DNA of 64,000 nt from an uncultured Alphaproteobacteria bacterium. Lineage in GTDB: Bacteria; Pseudomonadota; Alphaproteobacteria; HIMB59; GCA-002718135. The stretch lies in NCBI GenBank assembly GCA_902577905.1, contig CACHAQ010000001.1:1-64000 (forward strand), read 5' to 3'. The position numbers and the translations under genes are program-made. Numbering within the stretch: position 1 is the first letter of the stretch; each line of letters begins with the position of its first letter. Shown piece by piece: positions 1 to 8,575 of the stretch. Under the pieces are notes generated by a model. The model made no database searches, was not told the DNA's origin, and worked only from the letters and a program-made list of their open reading frames with translations.

Positions 1-192
1 AAATTTATAATTTCGTCTTTTATTGGATTTTCTCCTTATTTTCTTCTTTTTTCATTTATTGGTAATCAATTTTCTAATCTTATTGAAGTTAAAGAATTCC
101 AACTAAGTAATATTTTGTCATTTGAATTAATTTTAGTTTTTTTACTATTAATTATTTTTTTATTACTTAGAATTTTTTTTAAATTTAAATAA
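1..192 (+). CDS. C-terminal end of a VTT/TVP38-TMEM64-like membrane protein (partial)
   Basis: An open frame runs from the first base to a TAA at 190-192, giving 63 residues with the start outside the window. It reads like the end of a TVP38/TMEM64 (VTT domain, DedA-related) inner-membrane protein. A Gly-rich turn (SSFIGFSPYFLLFSFIGN) is followed by a polar stretch and one long hydrophobic helix ending in basic residues. The VTT family is thought to act in membrane lipid or ion handling. The 3' end overlaps the convergent gene at 185-568 by 8 bases. With only the tail visible, the family call is tentative. Confidence 0.5.
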   Translation, partial: KFIISSFIGFSPYFLLFSFIGNQFSNLIEVKEFQLSNILSFELILVFLLLIIFLLLRIFFKFK

Positions 193-568
193 ATAGTTTT
201 TTAAATCTAATTGAAATGAATAATAAATAAATAGTAACTACTATTGCAGCATATATAGTTATATCAATAATTATTAAATTATTTGCCGAAAATTCATTTG
301 CTATTCTTGAATATATCAAAGCGGATATCTGTATTACGGATGTAATAATAATAACATTAAGTAATCTGATTGAGCCCTTAGTATTTAAGTAGATCATTAA
401 AAGACCAATAAATAAAAGACCTGTTATAGCTCCACCAAGGTTTCTAAGCCATGCAATATTTGTACTTTCAGCAGCAGTTAAATTGACAAAACTATATGGA
501 AAAAATAAAAAATATATTCCATAAATTAAAGAAAAAATTGATAAAAATAATATGCTTAATCTGATCAT
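185..568 (-). CDS. Small four-helix membrane protein, DUF4345-like
   Basis: This 127-residue protein is almost wholly hydrophobic, with about four membrane helices (near residues 5-25, 45-62, 70-88 and 98-120). A polar loop after the first helix is followed by a segment RNLGGAITGLLF that resembles the RxxGG turn of DUF4345-type proteins. No catalytic residues are evident and the function is unknown. It converges on and overlaps the gene ending at 192. The ATG at 566-568 lies 68 bases from the divergent gene at 637, leaving room for a shared promoter region. The DUF4345 label is by resemblance only. Confidence 0.5.
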   Translation of the reverse strand: MIRLSILFLSIFSLIYGIYFLFFPYSFVNLTAAESTNIAWLRNLGGAITGLLFIGLLMIYLNTKGSIRLLNVIIITSVIQISALIYSRIANEFSANNLIIIDITIYAAIVVTIYLLFISIRFKKLFI

Positions 569-636
569 CTACTAAAAACTATTTATTAAGATATAATTAG
601 TATTGCAAATTAATTTTTACTAAATATAGAAAATAT

Positions 637-870
637 ATGTTCCGATTGTTAATAGTTTTAATTGTAATAGTAATTATACTATTTATTTTGAGATCAAGAG
701 CTAAATCACAATATAATAATTATGGTAACTTTTATAGAAATTTAATTCTGATAGTCATAATTGGAGGTATAATTTTCTTCCTTGCTACAACTGGAAAATT
801 CTTAATACCACAGTTATTAAACATTATCAAAGTTGGTTTACCATTCTTGACAAAATTAATAGGAATATAA
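637..870 (+). CDS. Small two-helix membrane protein, resembling a DnaJ-type membrane anchor
   Basis: A 77-residue protein with a hydrophobic N-terminal helix (residues 2-20), a polar basic linker, a second helix (about 36-53) and an amphipathic C-terminal segment ending in LPFLTKLIGI. The layout recalls the anchor region of alphaproteobacterial membrane DnaJ-like proteins, but no J domain or HPD motif follows, so this is either a stand-alone small protein or a reduced relative. Its TAA overlaps the ATG of the next gene by one base (TAATG), so the two are almost certainly translated from one mRNA. The function is not known. Confidence 0.55.
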   Translation: MFRLLIVLIVIVIILFILRSRAKSQYNNYGNFYRNLILIVIIGGIIFFLATTGKFLIPQLLNIIKVGLPFLTKLIGI

Positions 871-1733
871 TGAAATATTTTTCAACAAATGATTTACCCT
901 TAACCAATGAAATGATTAATTTTTGGAATAATAATGGATACTTGGTTATTGAAAATTTCAACACAGATAAAGAATGTGATGAATTAATGGAACGATCATC
1001 ATATCTTATCGAACATAATAATTTTAATAATCAAAAATCTATTTTTGATACAGTCAATCAAGCTCATAATGATGATAGTTATTTTTTAGAATCAGGAGAT
1101 AAAATTCGTTTTTTCTTTGAAGAAAAAGCTAATTTAAATGATGACAACATAGAAGAAAATAAACATTTTATTGTAAATAAAATTGGTCATGCGTTGCATG
1201 ACTTAGATAAAGTTTTTTATAAATTCTCTCATAAACAAAAACTTCAAGATATTGCTTTATCACTTGGTTTCTCAAAACCGAAATTACTTCAGTCTATGTA
1301 TATTTTTAAACAACCAAAAATTGGCGGTGAAGTAGTTTGTCATCAAGATTCTACTTTTTTATATACTGAGCCAGAAAGTACTATTGGTTTTTGGTTTGCA
1401 TTAGAAGACGCAAATAAAACAAATGGATGTCTACAAGTTGCCAGTGGAGGTCATAAGGGTCCATTAAGAAAGCTTTTTAAAAAAGTAGGGGGTAAAATGC
1501 AGATGATAAATCTAAATGATGAACCATTTCCTGAAACTGATACTTTTGTAGAAGTAAAAAAAGGATCACTTGTTTTACTACATGGTAGACTTCCCCATTA
1601 TTCATGTGAAAACACAAGTTTAAAATCAAGACACGCTTACACAATTCATGTAATTGATAATAACAACGAATATCCTGATTGGAATTGGTTACAAAGATAT
1701 TCATTACCTCTTAAAAGTTTTATTAATGACTAA
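870..1733 (+). CDS. PhyH-family Fe(II)/2-oxoglutarate dioxygenase (PHYHD1-like)
   Basis: A 287-residue member of the phytanoyl-CoA dioxygenase superfamily. The iron-binding facial triad is intact: H158 and D160 in CHQDSTF, and the distal His in LPHYSCENTS (about H243), followed by a conserved Arg (SRHAY) for 2-oxoglutarate. The stretches GFWFALEDA, SLVLLHGRLPHYS and the late NWLQR resemble animal PHYHD1 and its bacterial relatives more than ectoine hydroxylase. The substrate is unknown. It is coupled by one base to the small membrane protein upstream and overlaps the downstream nucleoside hydrolase start by 8 bases, which makes a three-gene operon likely. Confidence 0.85.
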   Translation: MKYFSTNDLPLTNEMINFWNNNGYLVIENFNTDKECDELMERSSYLIEHNNFNNQKSIFDTVNQAHNDDSYFLESGDKIRFFFEEKANLNDDNIEENKHFIVNKIGHALHDLDKVFYKFSHKQKLQDIALSLGFSKPKLLQSMYIFKQPKIGGEVVCHQDSTFLYTEPESTIGFWFALEDANKTNGCLQVASGGHKGPLRKLFKKVGGKMQMINLNDEPFPETDTFVEVKKGSLVLLHGRLPHYSCENTSLKSRHAYTIHVIDNNNEYPDWNWLQRYSLPLKSFIND

Positions 1734-2670
1734 AAAAATAATTTTAGATTGTGATCCAGGTCATGATGATGCTGTAGCAATAATGTTAGCTGCTTCTTCT
1801 AAAGAGATTGACTTACTGGGTATCACCTGTGTTGGTGGAAATAGTGGTTTAAATAATACAGTAAATAATGCTCTTAAAGTTTGTACGTTAATTGAAAGAA
1901 CGGACATCAAAGTTTACTCTGGTGCAAATAAACCTATTCATTATGAATTATTTACAGCTGAATATGTTCACGGAAAAACTGGATTAGATAAAAAAGGTGA
2001 TCCTATAATAATAGATACAAATTATAAACCTCAAGAAAAACATGCAGTTGATTTCATAGTAGAAACTTGTAAATCTTCAACAGAGCAAATTTATTTATGT
2101 CCAACAGGACCTCTTACAAATATTGCCTTAAGTTTAAAAAAAGATCCGTCTATTAAAGAAAATATAAAAGAAATAGTCTTTATGGGTGGGGCTGCTATGT
2201 GCTTAGGAAATACTACACCTTCAGCTGAATTTAATATTTATGTGGATCCACATGCAGCTAATATTGTTTTAGAATCAGGTATTCCTTTAACAATGATGGG
2301 TTTAGATGTTACTCATCAGGTCAATGTAAATTCAAAAATTATCAAATCAATGAATGAAAATAAAAATAAAAGTTCTAAGTTTTTTGGAGAGCTAATGGAA
2401 TTTTATACAATATTTCATAAAGAATTGTACGAAACTGAGGAAACACCTTTGCATGACCCATGTGTCATTGCATATTTATTAGATCCATCAATTTTTAGTG
2501 GAAAAGAAGTTAATGTCACAGTTGAAGAAAATTCTGAATTAACAAGAGGGGAAACTGTTGTTGATTGGCTTGGTGTTACCAAAAGACCAGTAAATTGTTT
2601 TGTAATGAATGAAGCTAATGATAAAAAATTTTTTCAATTACTTAAAGCTAAATTATCGTTATTACCTTAA
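1726..2670 (+). CDS. Inosine-uridine-type nucleoside hydrolase
   Basis: This 314-residue protein begins with the calcium-binding signature of nucleoside N-ribohydrolases (DCDPGHDDAVA) right after the chosen ATG at 1726. The second diagnostic block (MGGAAMCLGN, then AEFNIYVDPHAA) lies mid-protein and a conserved HDPCVIAYLL block is near the end. The family cleaves nucleosides to ribose plus base in the cytoplasm. An upstream in-frame ATG at 1654 would add 24 residues read from inside the dioxygenase gene and is not credible. Beside psuG/psuK it suggests a nucleoside salvage or catabolism locus. Base specificity cannot be read from the sequence. It converges with psuG through a shared TTAA. Confidence 0.9.
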   Translation: MTKKIILDCDPGHDDAVAIMLAASSKEIDLLGITCVGGNSGLNNTVNNALKVCTLIERTDIKVYSGANKPIHYELFTAEYVHGKTGLDKKGDPIIIDTNYKPQEKHAVDFIVETCKSSTEQIYLCPTGPLTNIALSLKKDPSIKENIKEIVFMGGAAMCLGNTTPSAEFNIYVDPHAANIVLESGIPLTMMGLDVTHQVNVNSKIIKSMNENKNKSSKFFGELMEFYTIFHKELYETEETPLHDPCVIAYLLDPSIFSGKEVNVTVEENSELTRGETVVDWLGVTKRPVNCFVMNEANDKKFFQLLKAKLSLLP

Positions 2671-3575
2671 GTATAAAAACTCTTTGCAATCTTTCCAGCT
2701 AAATTTGCATTATTAATTATTAAAGATACATTAGCATTTAGGGTTTGATTTTTTGATTGTTCGTTAATTTCTTTTATAAGAAATGGTGTTAATTCTTTTC
2801 CACTAATATTATTTCTATTAGCTTTTATTGTTGCATTATTAATCCATTTTTCTACATCATTTTTATTAAGCGCTTTTTCAAATGGAACTTTATTAAATAT
2901 GAGAATTGATTTTTTATTTTCTATATTTTCATTAAGTTTTAAAAAGGAAGAAATTTCATGAATTTCATCAAATTTATTATCGACTTTATTTTCTGTTTCT
3001 TCATACCAAAAACCAGGCATATAATTTGTTTGATAACCAATTCTTGTAATTCCTAAAGTTTCAAGAAGTTCATTTGTTTTACTTAAATCTAAAATAGATT
3101 TAGCACCACTACAGATTACAAAATTTGAATTCTCAGAAAGAGCATATAGATCTGCAGATACATCATTGGTATTTTCAGCATTTAGATGCACACCACCAAT
3201 TCCTCCTGTTGCAAAAAATCTTATTTGAAATTTAGAAGCTATAGAAATTGTACTTGCTACTGTTGTAGCAGCATTTTCATTATTAAATATTGATAAATTT
3301 ATATTGTGATTTGAAACTTTTTGTACATTTTTCTCTTTTGCTAATATTTGAATATCTTCTTGTGATAATCCTATTTTAACCTTACCTCTAATAATTCCTA
3401 TTGTTGCAGCAATTGCACCGTTATCCTCAACAGCCTTTATAGACTCATTTGCGACTTTAATATTTTCTGGATAGGGCAACCCATGACTAATCAATGTACT
3501 TTCTAAAGCTACTATTGGTTTTTTTCTGTTTATTGCTTCTTGAACTTTTTTACTTATCTCAAATATTGCATGCAT
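2667..3575 (-). CDS. psuG: Pseudouridine-5'-phosphate glycosidase
   Basis: PsuG (indigoidine synthase A family) reversibly splits pseudouridine 5'-phosphate into uracil and ribose 5-phosphate. The N-terminal block VALESTLISHGLPYP and the later blocks GAIAATIG, FATGGIGGVH and SDLYAL are characteristic, and the length of 302 residues is normal. I chose the ATG at 3575; an in-frame GTG at 3587 would add four residues and is also possible. The 5' end overlaps the 3' end of the psuK-like kinase gene, so the kinase and glycosidase are translationally coupled in pathway order: phosphorylation, then C-glycoside cleavage. Confidence 0.92.
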   Translation of the reverse strand: MHAIFEISKKVQEAINRKKPIVALESTLISHGLPYPENIKVANESIKAVEDNGAIAATIGIIRGKVKIGLSQEDIQILAKEKNVQKVSNHNINLSIFNNENAATTVASTISIASKFQIRFFATGGIGGVHLNAENTNDVSADLYALSENSNFVICSGAKSILDLSKTNELLETLGITRIGYQTNYMPGFWYEETENKVDNKFDEIHEISSFLKLNENIENKKSILIFNKVPFEKALNKNDVEKWINNATIKANRNNISGKELTPFLIKEINEQSKNQTLNANVSLIINNANLAGKIAKSFYT

Positions 3576-4464
3576 ACTTTTGTACACTCACTTTCTTAGA
3601 AAGATTTTTAATTTTTAAAAAATCACTATTAGTTTTTAGACTTTTACCACTAGCATAATAAGATCCGCATGCTACAGAAGTTTTCAGAATATAATTAATT
3701 TTTTCATTTATACTGAATAAATACAGCATCATAGCTGCTAGTGCGTCTCCAGCTCCATTTTCGTTTACTACTTTGATTGATGGAGGTTTTATTTTTTTTA
3801 TATATTCATTACTTCCAAAGATCACATTATTTTTTGAATTAGTAGTAATTATTTTTATTTTTTTATTTTGTTTTAATATTTTTTTTACACCTACTATTAT
3901 ATTTGAAGAATTTGTAAGTTTAAATAACTCTGCTTTATTTAAGAATATAAAATCAATTTTATTTATAATCCTTTTAATTTTAATTACTTTATGCACTGAT
4001 GTTGCGCACACTATAATTTTATTTTTTTTTGATAGTTTATTTATTGATTTTTCCAAATAGGTTTTAGAAAAATTTAGATCAAATATTATATTTTTATTCT
4101 TTATGTTTGGTATTTTTAAAGATTTATTATTTTCATATTCATCTGTGTTAGCTAATCCTAATAAAAATTTATTATTTTTATCTGATAAAGCTAAATAGTA
4201 TCTATCTGCATAATTTTTATTCACTTGATGAACATATATTTTTTTTGAGATTTTTTTTCTAATCTCTTCATTAATAGCTAAACTATAAAAATTTACATCA
4301 ACAAAATTCGAAAGCAATTCTGCAATATTGTAGGCCACTCCACCAATTCTGCTTTTTTGTATAATTTGATTAGATCTAAAATTAATAATATTTTTTTTAA
4401 GATTTAATAAATAATCGTGATGAATTGCCCCAATACAAACAAAAATGTTTTTAGATTTCAGCAT
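3559..4464 (-). CDS. psuK: PfkB-family carbohydrate kinase, probable pseudouridine kinase
   Basis: A 301-residue ribokinase-family protein. It has the N-terminal glycine-rich region with RIGGVAYNIAELLS (substrate side) and the C-terminal catalytic signature NENGAGDALAAMM, whose Asp is the catalytic base. Location directly upstream of and overlapping psuG makes phosphorylation of pseudouridine the likely reaction. The protein is very Lys/Asn/Ile rich. Its ATG (4462-4464) faces the ATG of the divergent fusion gene at 4466 with one base between, so each gene's promoter must lie inside the other's coding region or further upstream. Confidence 0.85.
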   Translation of the reverse strand: MLKSKNIFVCIGAIHHDYLLNLKKNIINFRSNQIIQKSRIGGVAYNIAELLSNFVDVNFYSLAINEEIRKKISKKIYVHQVNKNYADRYYLALSDKNNKFLLGLANTDEYENNKSLKIPNIKNKNIIFDLNFSKTYLEKSINKLSKKNKIIVCATSVHKVIKIKRIINKIDFIFLNKAELFKLTNSSNIIVGVKKILKQNKKIKIITTNSKNNVIFGSNEYIKKIKPPSIKVVNENGAGDALAAMMLYLFSINEKINYILKTSVACGSYYASGKSLKTNSDFLKIKNLSKKVSVQKYACNI

Positions 4465-4465
4465 T

Positions 4466-7400
4466 ATGAATTATACACCTTTTATGTCAGTTTTTGATGT
4501 TGATCCACCTATTATTGATAATAAACATTTAATTAAATGGTTAAAGATTAATTTTTCTTTCTTAAGAAATAAATTACTCAAAATTAAACAACTTGATAGT
4601 GAAAGGGATATAAATTTTATTATATTCATAAATAATAAAAAAAAATATGTATTGAAAATTTCAAACCCATCAGAAAAAATAAATATATTAAAATACCAAG
4701 ATAGATTAATAAATTATTTACGAACTGATCTTAGTCTTAAATCTTTTATACCAAAAATACACCATACAAAGATTGTAAAATATTTAGATAAAAAAAATAG
4801 AGAATGCTTTGTTAGGATCTTATCTTATATTGATGGGCGAATGTATGGAGATACAAAAAGTAACGATAAAATTGAAAATTCTTTAGGTAAGTTACTTGGA
4901 AAAGTATCAACTAAGTTGCAAGCATTTAACGATATAGATGCTCATAGAAATTTTATTTGGGATCCATCAAATATTAATTGGATTAAAAAAAATATTAATA
5001 TTTTTACTGGTTCAAAAAAATTAATTTTATTAAAATGTTTTTCAGAATATGAAAAATTTGTAAAAAATAATTTAAATAAATTAAGATATTCAATAACTCA
5101 TTCAGATCCAAATAATTATAATATTGTTATTAAAAAAAACAATGTTTGTGGTTTACTAGATTATGGAGATTCTATTTATTCTCCAACAATAAATGATTTA
5201 GCTATATGCCTATCATATGCATTAATGAATAATGATAATATTTATCTTACACTTAAAAATATAATCACAGAGTACAATAAACAATTTTCTATTAATGAGG
5301 ATGAAATTAATTCATTAATATCATTATGTAAGTCAAGACTTATGATTACTGTTGTAATGGCAAAAAAACAAAGAATTAAATATCCATCAAATCAATATTT
5401 AAGTATTAGTGAGAAAGATGCATGGTCTTTATTAGAAAAATTAGACAAAATTCCTATCAATTTTTTAATATATATTGTTCGTGAAATATGTGGCTTTGAT
5501 ATTATTCACCATCATAATGAAATTATAAATTATATAAATAAATTCAACTTTGATAATATTTTTAAATTTAATATACTTGATAAAAATAAATCTATCTTAA
5601 AATTAAGCTCTGATTCACCTTTATTAAAAGGTAACCCAGATAATATTTCTCTTAAGAAAAGGGTTAATAAAATATTCAAAGAAGATAATTCTTGTATAGG
5701 AATAGGTTTATACAATGAAAAAAGAAAAGTTTATAAGGGACCTAACTTTATTTCTGAATTAAATACGAATGAAAGACGTAATATTCATTTAGGCGTAGAT
5801 ATCTTTATTGATCAAGGAACAGATTTATTTGCGCCAATAGATGGTAAAATTATAATTTTAAAAAATAATAATTTTAAATATGACTATGGTCCCACTCTAG
5901 TTTTAGAACATAGTTTTAAAAAATATAAATTTTATACTCTATACGGTCATTTATCCAAAATAATATTTCAAAAACTAAAAATTGGAAAAAAAATTAAGAA
6001 AGGTGAATGGATTGGTAAAATTGGTAATTCTAATGAAAATGGAAAATGGTTACCACATTTACATTTTCAAATTATTTTAGATTTATTAGGACATGATAAG
6101 AATTTTCCAGGAGTAGGTGAAGAATTTTTATTCAATATCTGGAATAAAATTTCACCTGATCCAAATTTAATTCTACGAATTCCAAAATCTTTTTATTCTA
6201 ATAATAATGATTTTAAAGATACTTTAAAAAAAAGAAGAAAAAATATTTCTGATAATTTATCAATTTCTTACAAGAAACCTCTTCATATGCTTGAAGCTAA
6301 AGATCAGTATTTTTTTGATAGATATGGCAGGAGATACTTAGATTGTGTAAATAATATTTCCCATGTTGGGCATTCAAATTCCTATGTCCATGAAGCTATG
6401 ACTAAACAAAATTTAAAACTTAATACTAATACGAGATATCTATACGATACAATTAACGATTATAGTGAATTACTTTTAAGTAAGTTTCCAAAGAAATTAA
6501 ATAAGATATTTTTCGTATGTACAGGATCTGAAGCTAATGATTTAGCTTATAGAATAGCTCAAACTTATACTAGTGCGAAAGATGTCTTTGTGATGGACAA
6601 TGCTTATCATGGGCATACCAATGCTTTAATTGATCTAAGTCCATACAAATTTAATAGTAAGGGTGGTTTAGGTAAAAAAGATTATGTTCACGTATTAGAT
6701 ATGCCTGACCCTTTAAGAGGTAAGTGGAGATATCAAAATTCAAATTGGATTCAAAAATATATAGATGAAGCTAAAACAGTAATTAGAAATAAAATTAAAG
6801 AAACAAAAATTGCATGTTTTTTTACTGAATGTATACTTGGTTGCGGTGGTCAAGTAATTCTTCCAAAAAATTATTTAAAAGAAATATTTTCAGAAATTAG
6901 AAGAAACAACGCATTATGTATTGTAGATGAAGTACAAACTGGTTTTGGACGCGTTGGAAGAAATTTTTGGTCATTTGAAGAGCATGACGTCGTTCCTGAT
7001 ATAGTAACCTTGGGCAAACCTATGGGTAATGGTCACCCAATAGCTGCTGTTATAACTACAGAAAAAATAGCTTCAACTTTTAATAATGGGATGGAATATT
7101 TTAATTCATTCGGTGGTAATCCCGTTTCCTGCGCTATCGGTAAAGCAGTATTAGAGACTATTGATAATAATAAATTACAAAAAAATGCTTTGTTAGTTGG
7201 TAATTATTTTTTAAAAGAATTAAAAAAAATCCAACTTAAATATAAAAAATATATTAGTGAAGTTAGAGGTAGGGGGCTTTTTTTAGGAATAGATATTATT
7301 CAAAATAGTAATGTGTCTAAACCAAACAAAAAATTAGCTAAATTGCTTATTAATTATATGAGAAATCAAGGTATTTTGTTGAGCACTGATGGCCCTTTTG

Positions 7401-7495
7401 ACAATGTTATTAAAATAAAACCACCTCTTGTATTTACAAAATTAAATGTTGATCAGGTATGTAAAAACTTAGAAACTTTCTTTAAAAAATTATAA
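4466..7495 (+). CDS. Three-domain fusion: APH-type kinase, M23 peptidase, class III aminotransferase-fold enzyme
   Basis: A 1009-residue protein (numbering from ATG 4466) with three intact-looking domains. Residues about 15-330 are an aminoglycoside/choline-kinase fold with HSDPNNYN (catalytic Asp near 214) and LLDYGD (metal Asp near 232). Residues about 400-560 are an M23/LytM-like domain with HLGVD (H441, D445) and HLH (531-533), so the zinc ligands are present. Residues about 600-1005 are a class III PLP enzyme with GSEAND, YHGHT, DEVQTGFGR and the PLP lysine at about 851 in TLGKPMGNG. Relatives of the end domains include hydroxylysine kinase and the ethanolamine-phosphate or phosphohydroxylysine phospho-lyases, so phosphorylating and then eliminating an amino alcohol is plausible. 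ATGs at 4445 and 4484 are alternatives. Confidence 0.85.
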   Translation: MNYTPFMSVFDVDPPIIDNKHLIKWLKINFSFLRNKLLKIKQLDSERDINFIIFINNKKKYVLKISNPSEKINILKYQDRLINYLRTDLSLKSFIPKIHHTKIVKYLDKKNRECFVRILSYIDGRMYGDTKSNDKIENSLGKLLGKVSTKLQAFNDIDAHRNFIWDPSNINWIKKNINIFTGSKKLILLKCFSEYEKFVKNNLNKLRYSITHSDPNNYNIVIKKNNVCGLLDYGDSIYSPTINDLAICLSYALMNNDNIYLTLKNIITEYNKQFSINEDEINSLISLCKSRLMITVVMAKKQRIKYPSNQYLSISEKDAWSLLEKLDKIPINFLIYIVREICGFDIIHHHNEIINYINKFNFDNIFKFNILDKNKSILKLSSDSPLLKGNPDNISLKKRVNKIFKEDNSCIGIGLYNEKRKVYKGPNFISELNTNERRNIHLGVDIFIDQGTDLFAPIDGKIIILKNNNFKYDYGPTLVLEHSFKKYKFYTLYGHLSKIIFQKLKIGKKIKKGEWIGKIGNSNENGKWLPHLHFQIILDLLGHDKNFPGVGEEFLFNIWNKISPDPNLILRIPKSFYSNNNDFKDTLKKRRKNISDNLSISYKKPLHMLEAKDQYFFDRYGRRYLDCVNNISHVGHSNSYVHEAMTKQNLKLNTNTRYLYDTINDYSELLLSKFPKKLNKIFFVCTGSEANDLAYRIAQTYTSAKDVFVMDNAYHGHTNALIDLSPYKFNSKGGLGKKDYVHVLDMPDPLRGKWRYQNSNWIQKYIDEAKTVIRNKIKETKIACFFTECILGCGGQVILPKNYLKEIFSEIRRNNALCIVDEVQTGFGRVGRNFWSFEEHDVVPDIVTLGKPMGNGHPIAAVITTEKIASTFNNGMEYFNSFGGNPVSCAIGKAVLETIDNNKLQKNALLVGNYFLKELKKIQLKYKKYISEVRGRGLFLGIDIIQNSNVSKPNKKLAKLLINYMRNQGILLSTDGPFDNVIKIKPPLVFTKLNVDQVCKNLETFFKKL

Positions 7496-8081
7496 AATAT
7501 ATTCCATAACTAATCATTAGCATGCCAATGGTTAGATCAATCCAAAACCAAGTTTTATTTGAATAAATATATTTAGATAAGAACTTTGACATATATCCCA
7601 AAGAAAAGAAAAACAAAAAACTAGCTGAAATTGCTCCAATACCAAATGAAAATTGATCATTAAAATTTGTTGATAATGATCCTAGCAAAATAATTGTATC
7701 TAGATAAACATGAGGATTTGCGTATGTAATAAGGAGCAAGGTAATTAATATTTTACCGAATTCATTAATTATATTTAATTCTTTATTTATATCTTTAAAT
7801 TTATTTAATTTTATAATTTTATTTAATCCATAAAATATAAGCCAAATTCCACCTAATACTTTTATTATTCCTATAATACTTGGATTAATTTGAACAATAT
7901 AATTCGATAGATATATTCCAATTATAATTAGTAAACTGTCTGATAGACTGCAAAATAAAGTAACTGTAAAAACATAAGATTTTTTAAGCCCTTGCTGTAT
8001 TACAAATAAATTTTGAGGTCCTATGGCTATAATTAATGTTCCTCCAATTATTAATCCTTGGATAAAATCATAAATATACAT
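7482..8081 (-). CDS. LysE/ArgO-family amino acid exporter
   Basis: A 199-residue inner-membrane protein with about six helices and the LysE-family signature near the start (IAIGPQNLFVIQQG), followed by the conserved block LITYANPHVYLDT. The family exports basic amino acids and similar small solutes. Its length and spacing of helices fit ArgO/LysE. The 3' end overlaps the fusion gene by 14 bases (convergent). The start faces the DUF4864 gene across a 35-base gap that contains the 10-base palindrome TGTAATTACA. The substrate is not determinable, though release of surplus amino acid from catabolism next door is a reasonable guess. Confidence 0.88.
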   Translation of the reverse strand: MYIYDFIQGLIIGGTLIIAIGPQNLFVIQQGLKKSYVFTVTLFCSLSDSLLIIIGIYLSNYIVQINPSIIGIIKVLGGIWLIFYGLNKIIKLNKFKDINKELNIINEFGKILITLLLITYANPHVYLDTIILLGSLSTNFNDQFSFGIGAISASFLFFFSLGYMSKFLSKYIYSNKTWFWIDLTIGMLMISYGIYFIIF

Positions 8082-8093
8082 ATTGCCTTAAAT

Positions 8094-8103
8094 TGTAATT
8101 ACA
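8094..8103. promoter_or_regulatory. Perfect 10-base palindrome TGTAATTACA between divergent genes
   Basis: TGTAATTACA sits in the 35-base gap between the lysE-like gene and the DUF4864 gene. Its position fits an operator for either or both. The short length and A+T richness mean chance occurrence is quite possible. Confidence 0.25.
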
Positions 8104-8116
8104 CTATTTTAAAAAT

Positions 8117-8575
8117 ATGCACAAAATTATATTGTTTAGTTTGTTTATTTTATTATCAAAAAATGTTTATGGAGAAATGATAAAACCAGACCCTTCAATT
8201 GGCCCTAAAGAAGTTATTTCAATTCAATTAAAAGCACTACAAAAAAATAATTTACCTTTTGACGATGCCGGTATTGAACAAACTTGGGAATTTGCACATC
8301 CAAACAATAGAATGTATACAGGTCCTCTAGACAATTTTATTAGGATGATTAAAAATCCATCTTACGAAATGATGATTGATCACTTAGAACACAATATAAT
8401 TCCTGTTCAGGAACAAGAAAAAAGTTCATATTACTTTGTAGAACTTACAGATAGTAATGGAAAAAAATTTGGTTTCGAATGGACAGTAGAAAAAGTAGAG
8501 CAAAACGGTGAGTTTAAAGATTGCTGGATGACTGTCGGTGTTTCTAGACCAATGCCTTTATCACAAGCATCATAG
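8117..8575 (+). CDS. DUF4864 protein with signal peptide
   Basis: A 152-residue protein. The first roughly 19 residues are a basic-plus-hydrophobic signal peptide ending near VYG, so the mature part is probably periplasmic. The body contains the DUF4864-like features ISIQLKALQ, a WEFAHP segment and an FGFEWTVEK strand near the end, the layout of a small NTF2-like fold seen in many alphaproteobacteria. Biochemical function is unknown. The TAG stop shares one base with the GTG start of the next gene (TAGTG), indicating coupled translation. Confidence 0.75.
   Translation: MHKIILFSLFILLSKNVYGEMIKPDPSIGPKEVISIQLKALQKNNLPFDDAGIEQTWEFAHPNNRMYTGPLDNFIRMIKNPSYEMMIDHLEHNIIPVQEQEKSSYYFVELTDSNGKKFGFEWTVEKVEQNGEFKDCWMTVGVSRPMPLSQAS

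Noticed and set aside
1654-1725. Extended N-terminus of the nucleoside hydrolase
   Set aside because: The added residues are read out of frame from the dioxygenase gene, and the family motif begins right after the ATG at 1726.
3773-4060. Hydrophobic 95-codon frame antisense to psuK
   Set aside because: The hydrophobicity comes from reading Lys/Asn-rich codons on the opposite strand (poly-T), not from a real membrane protein.
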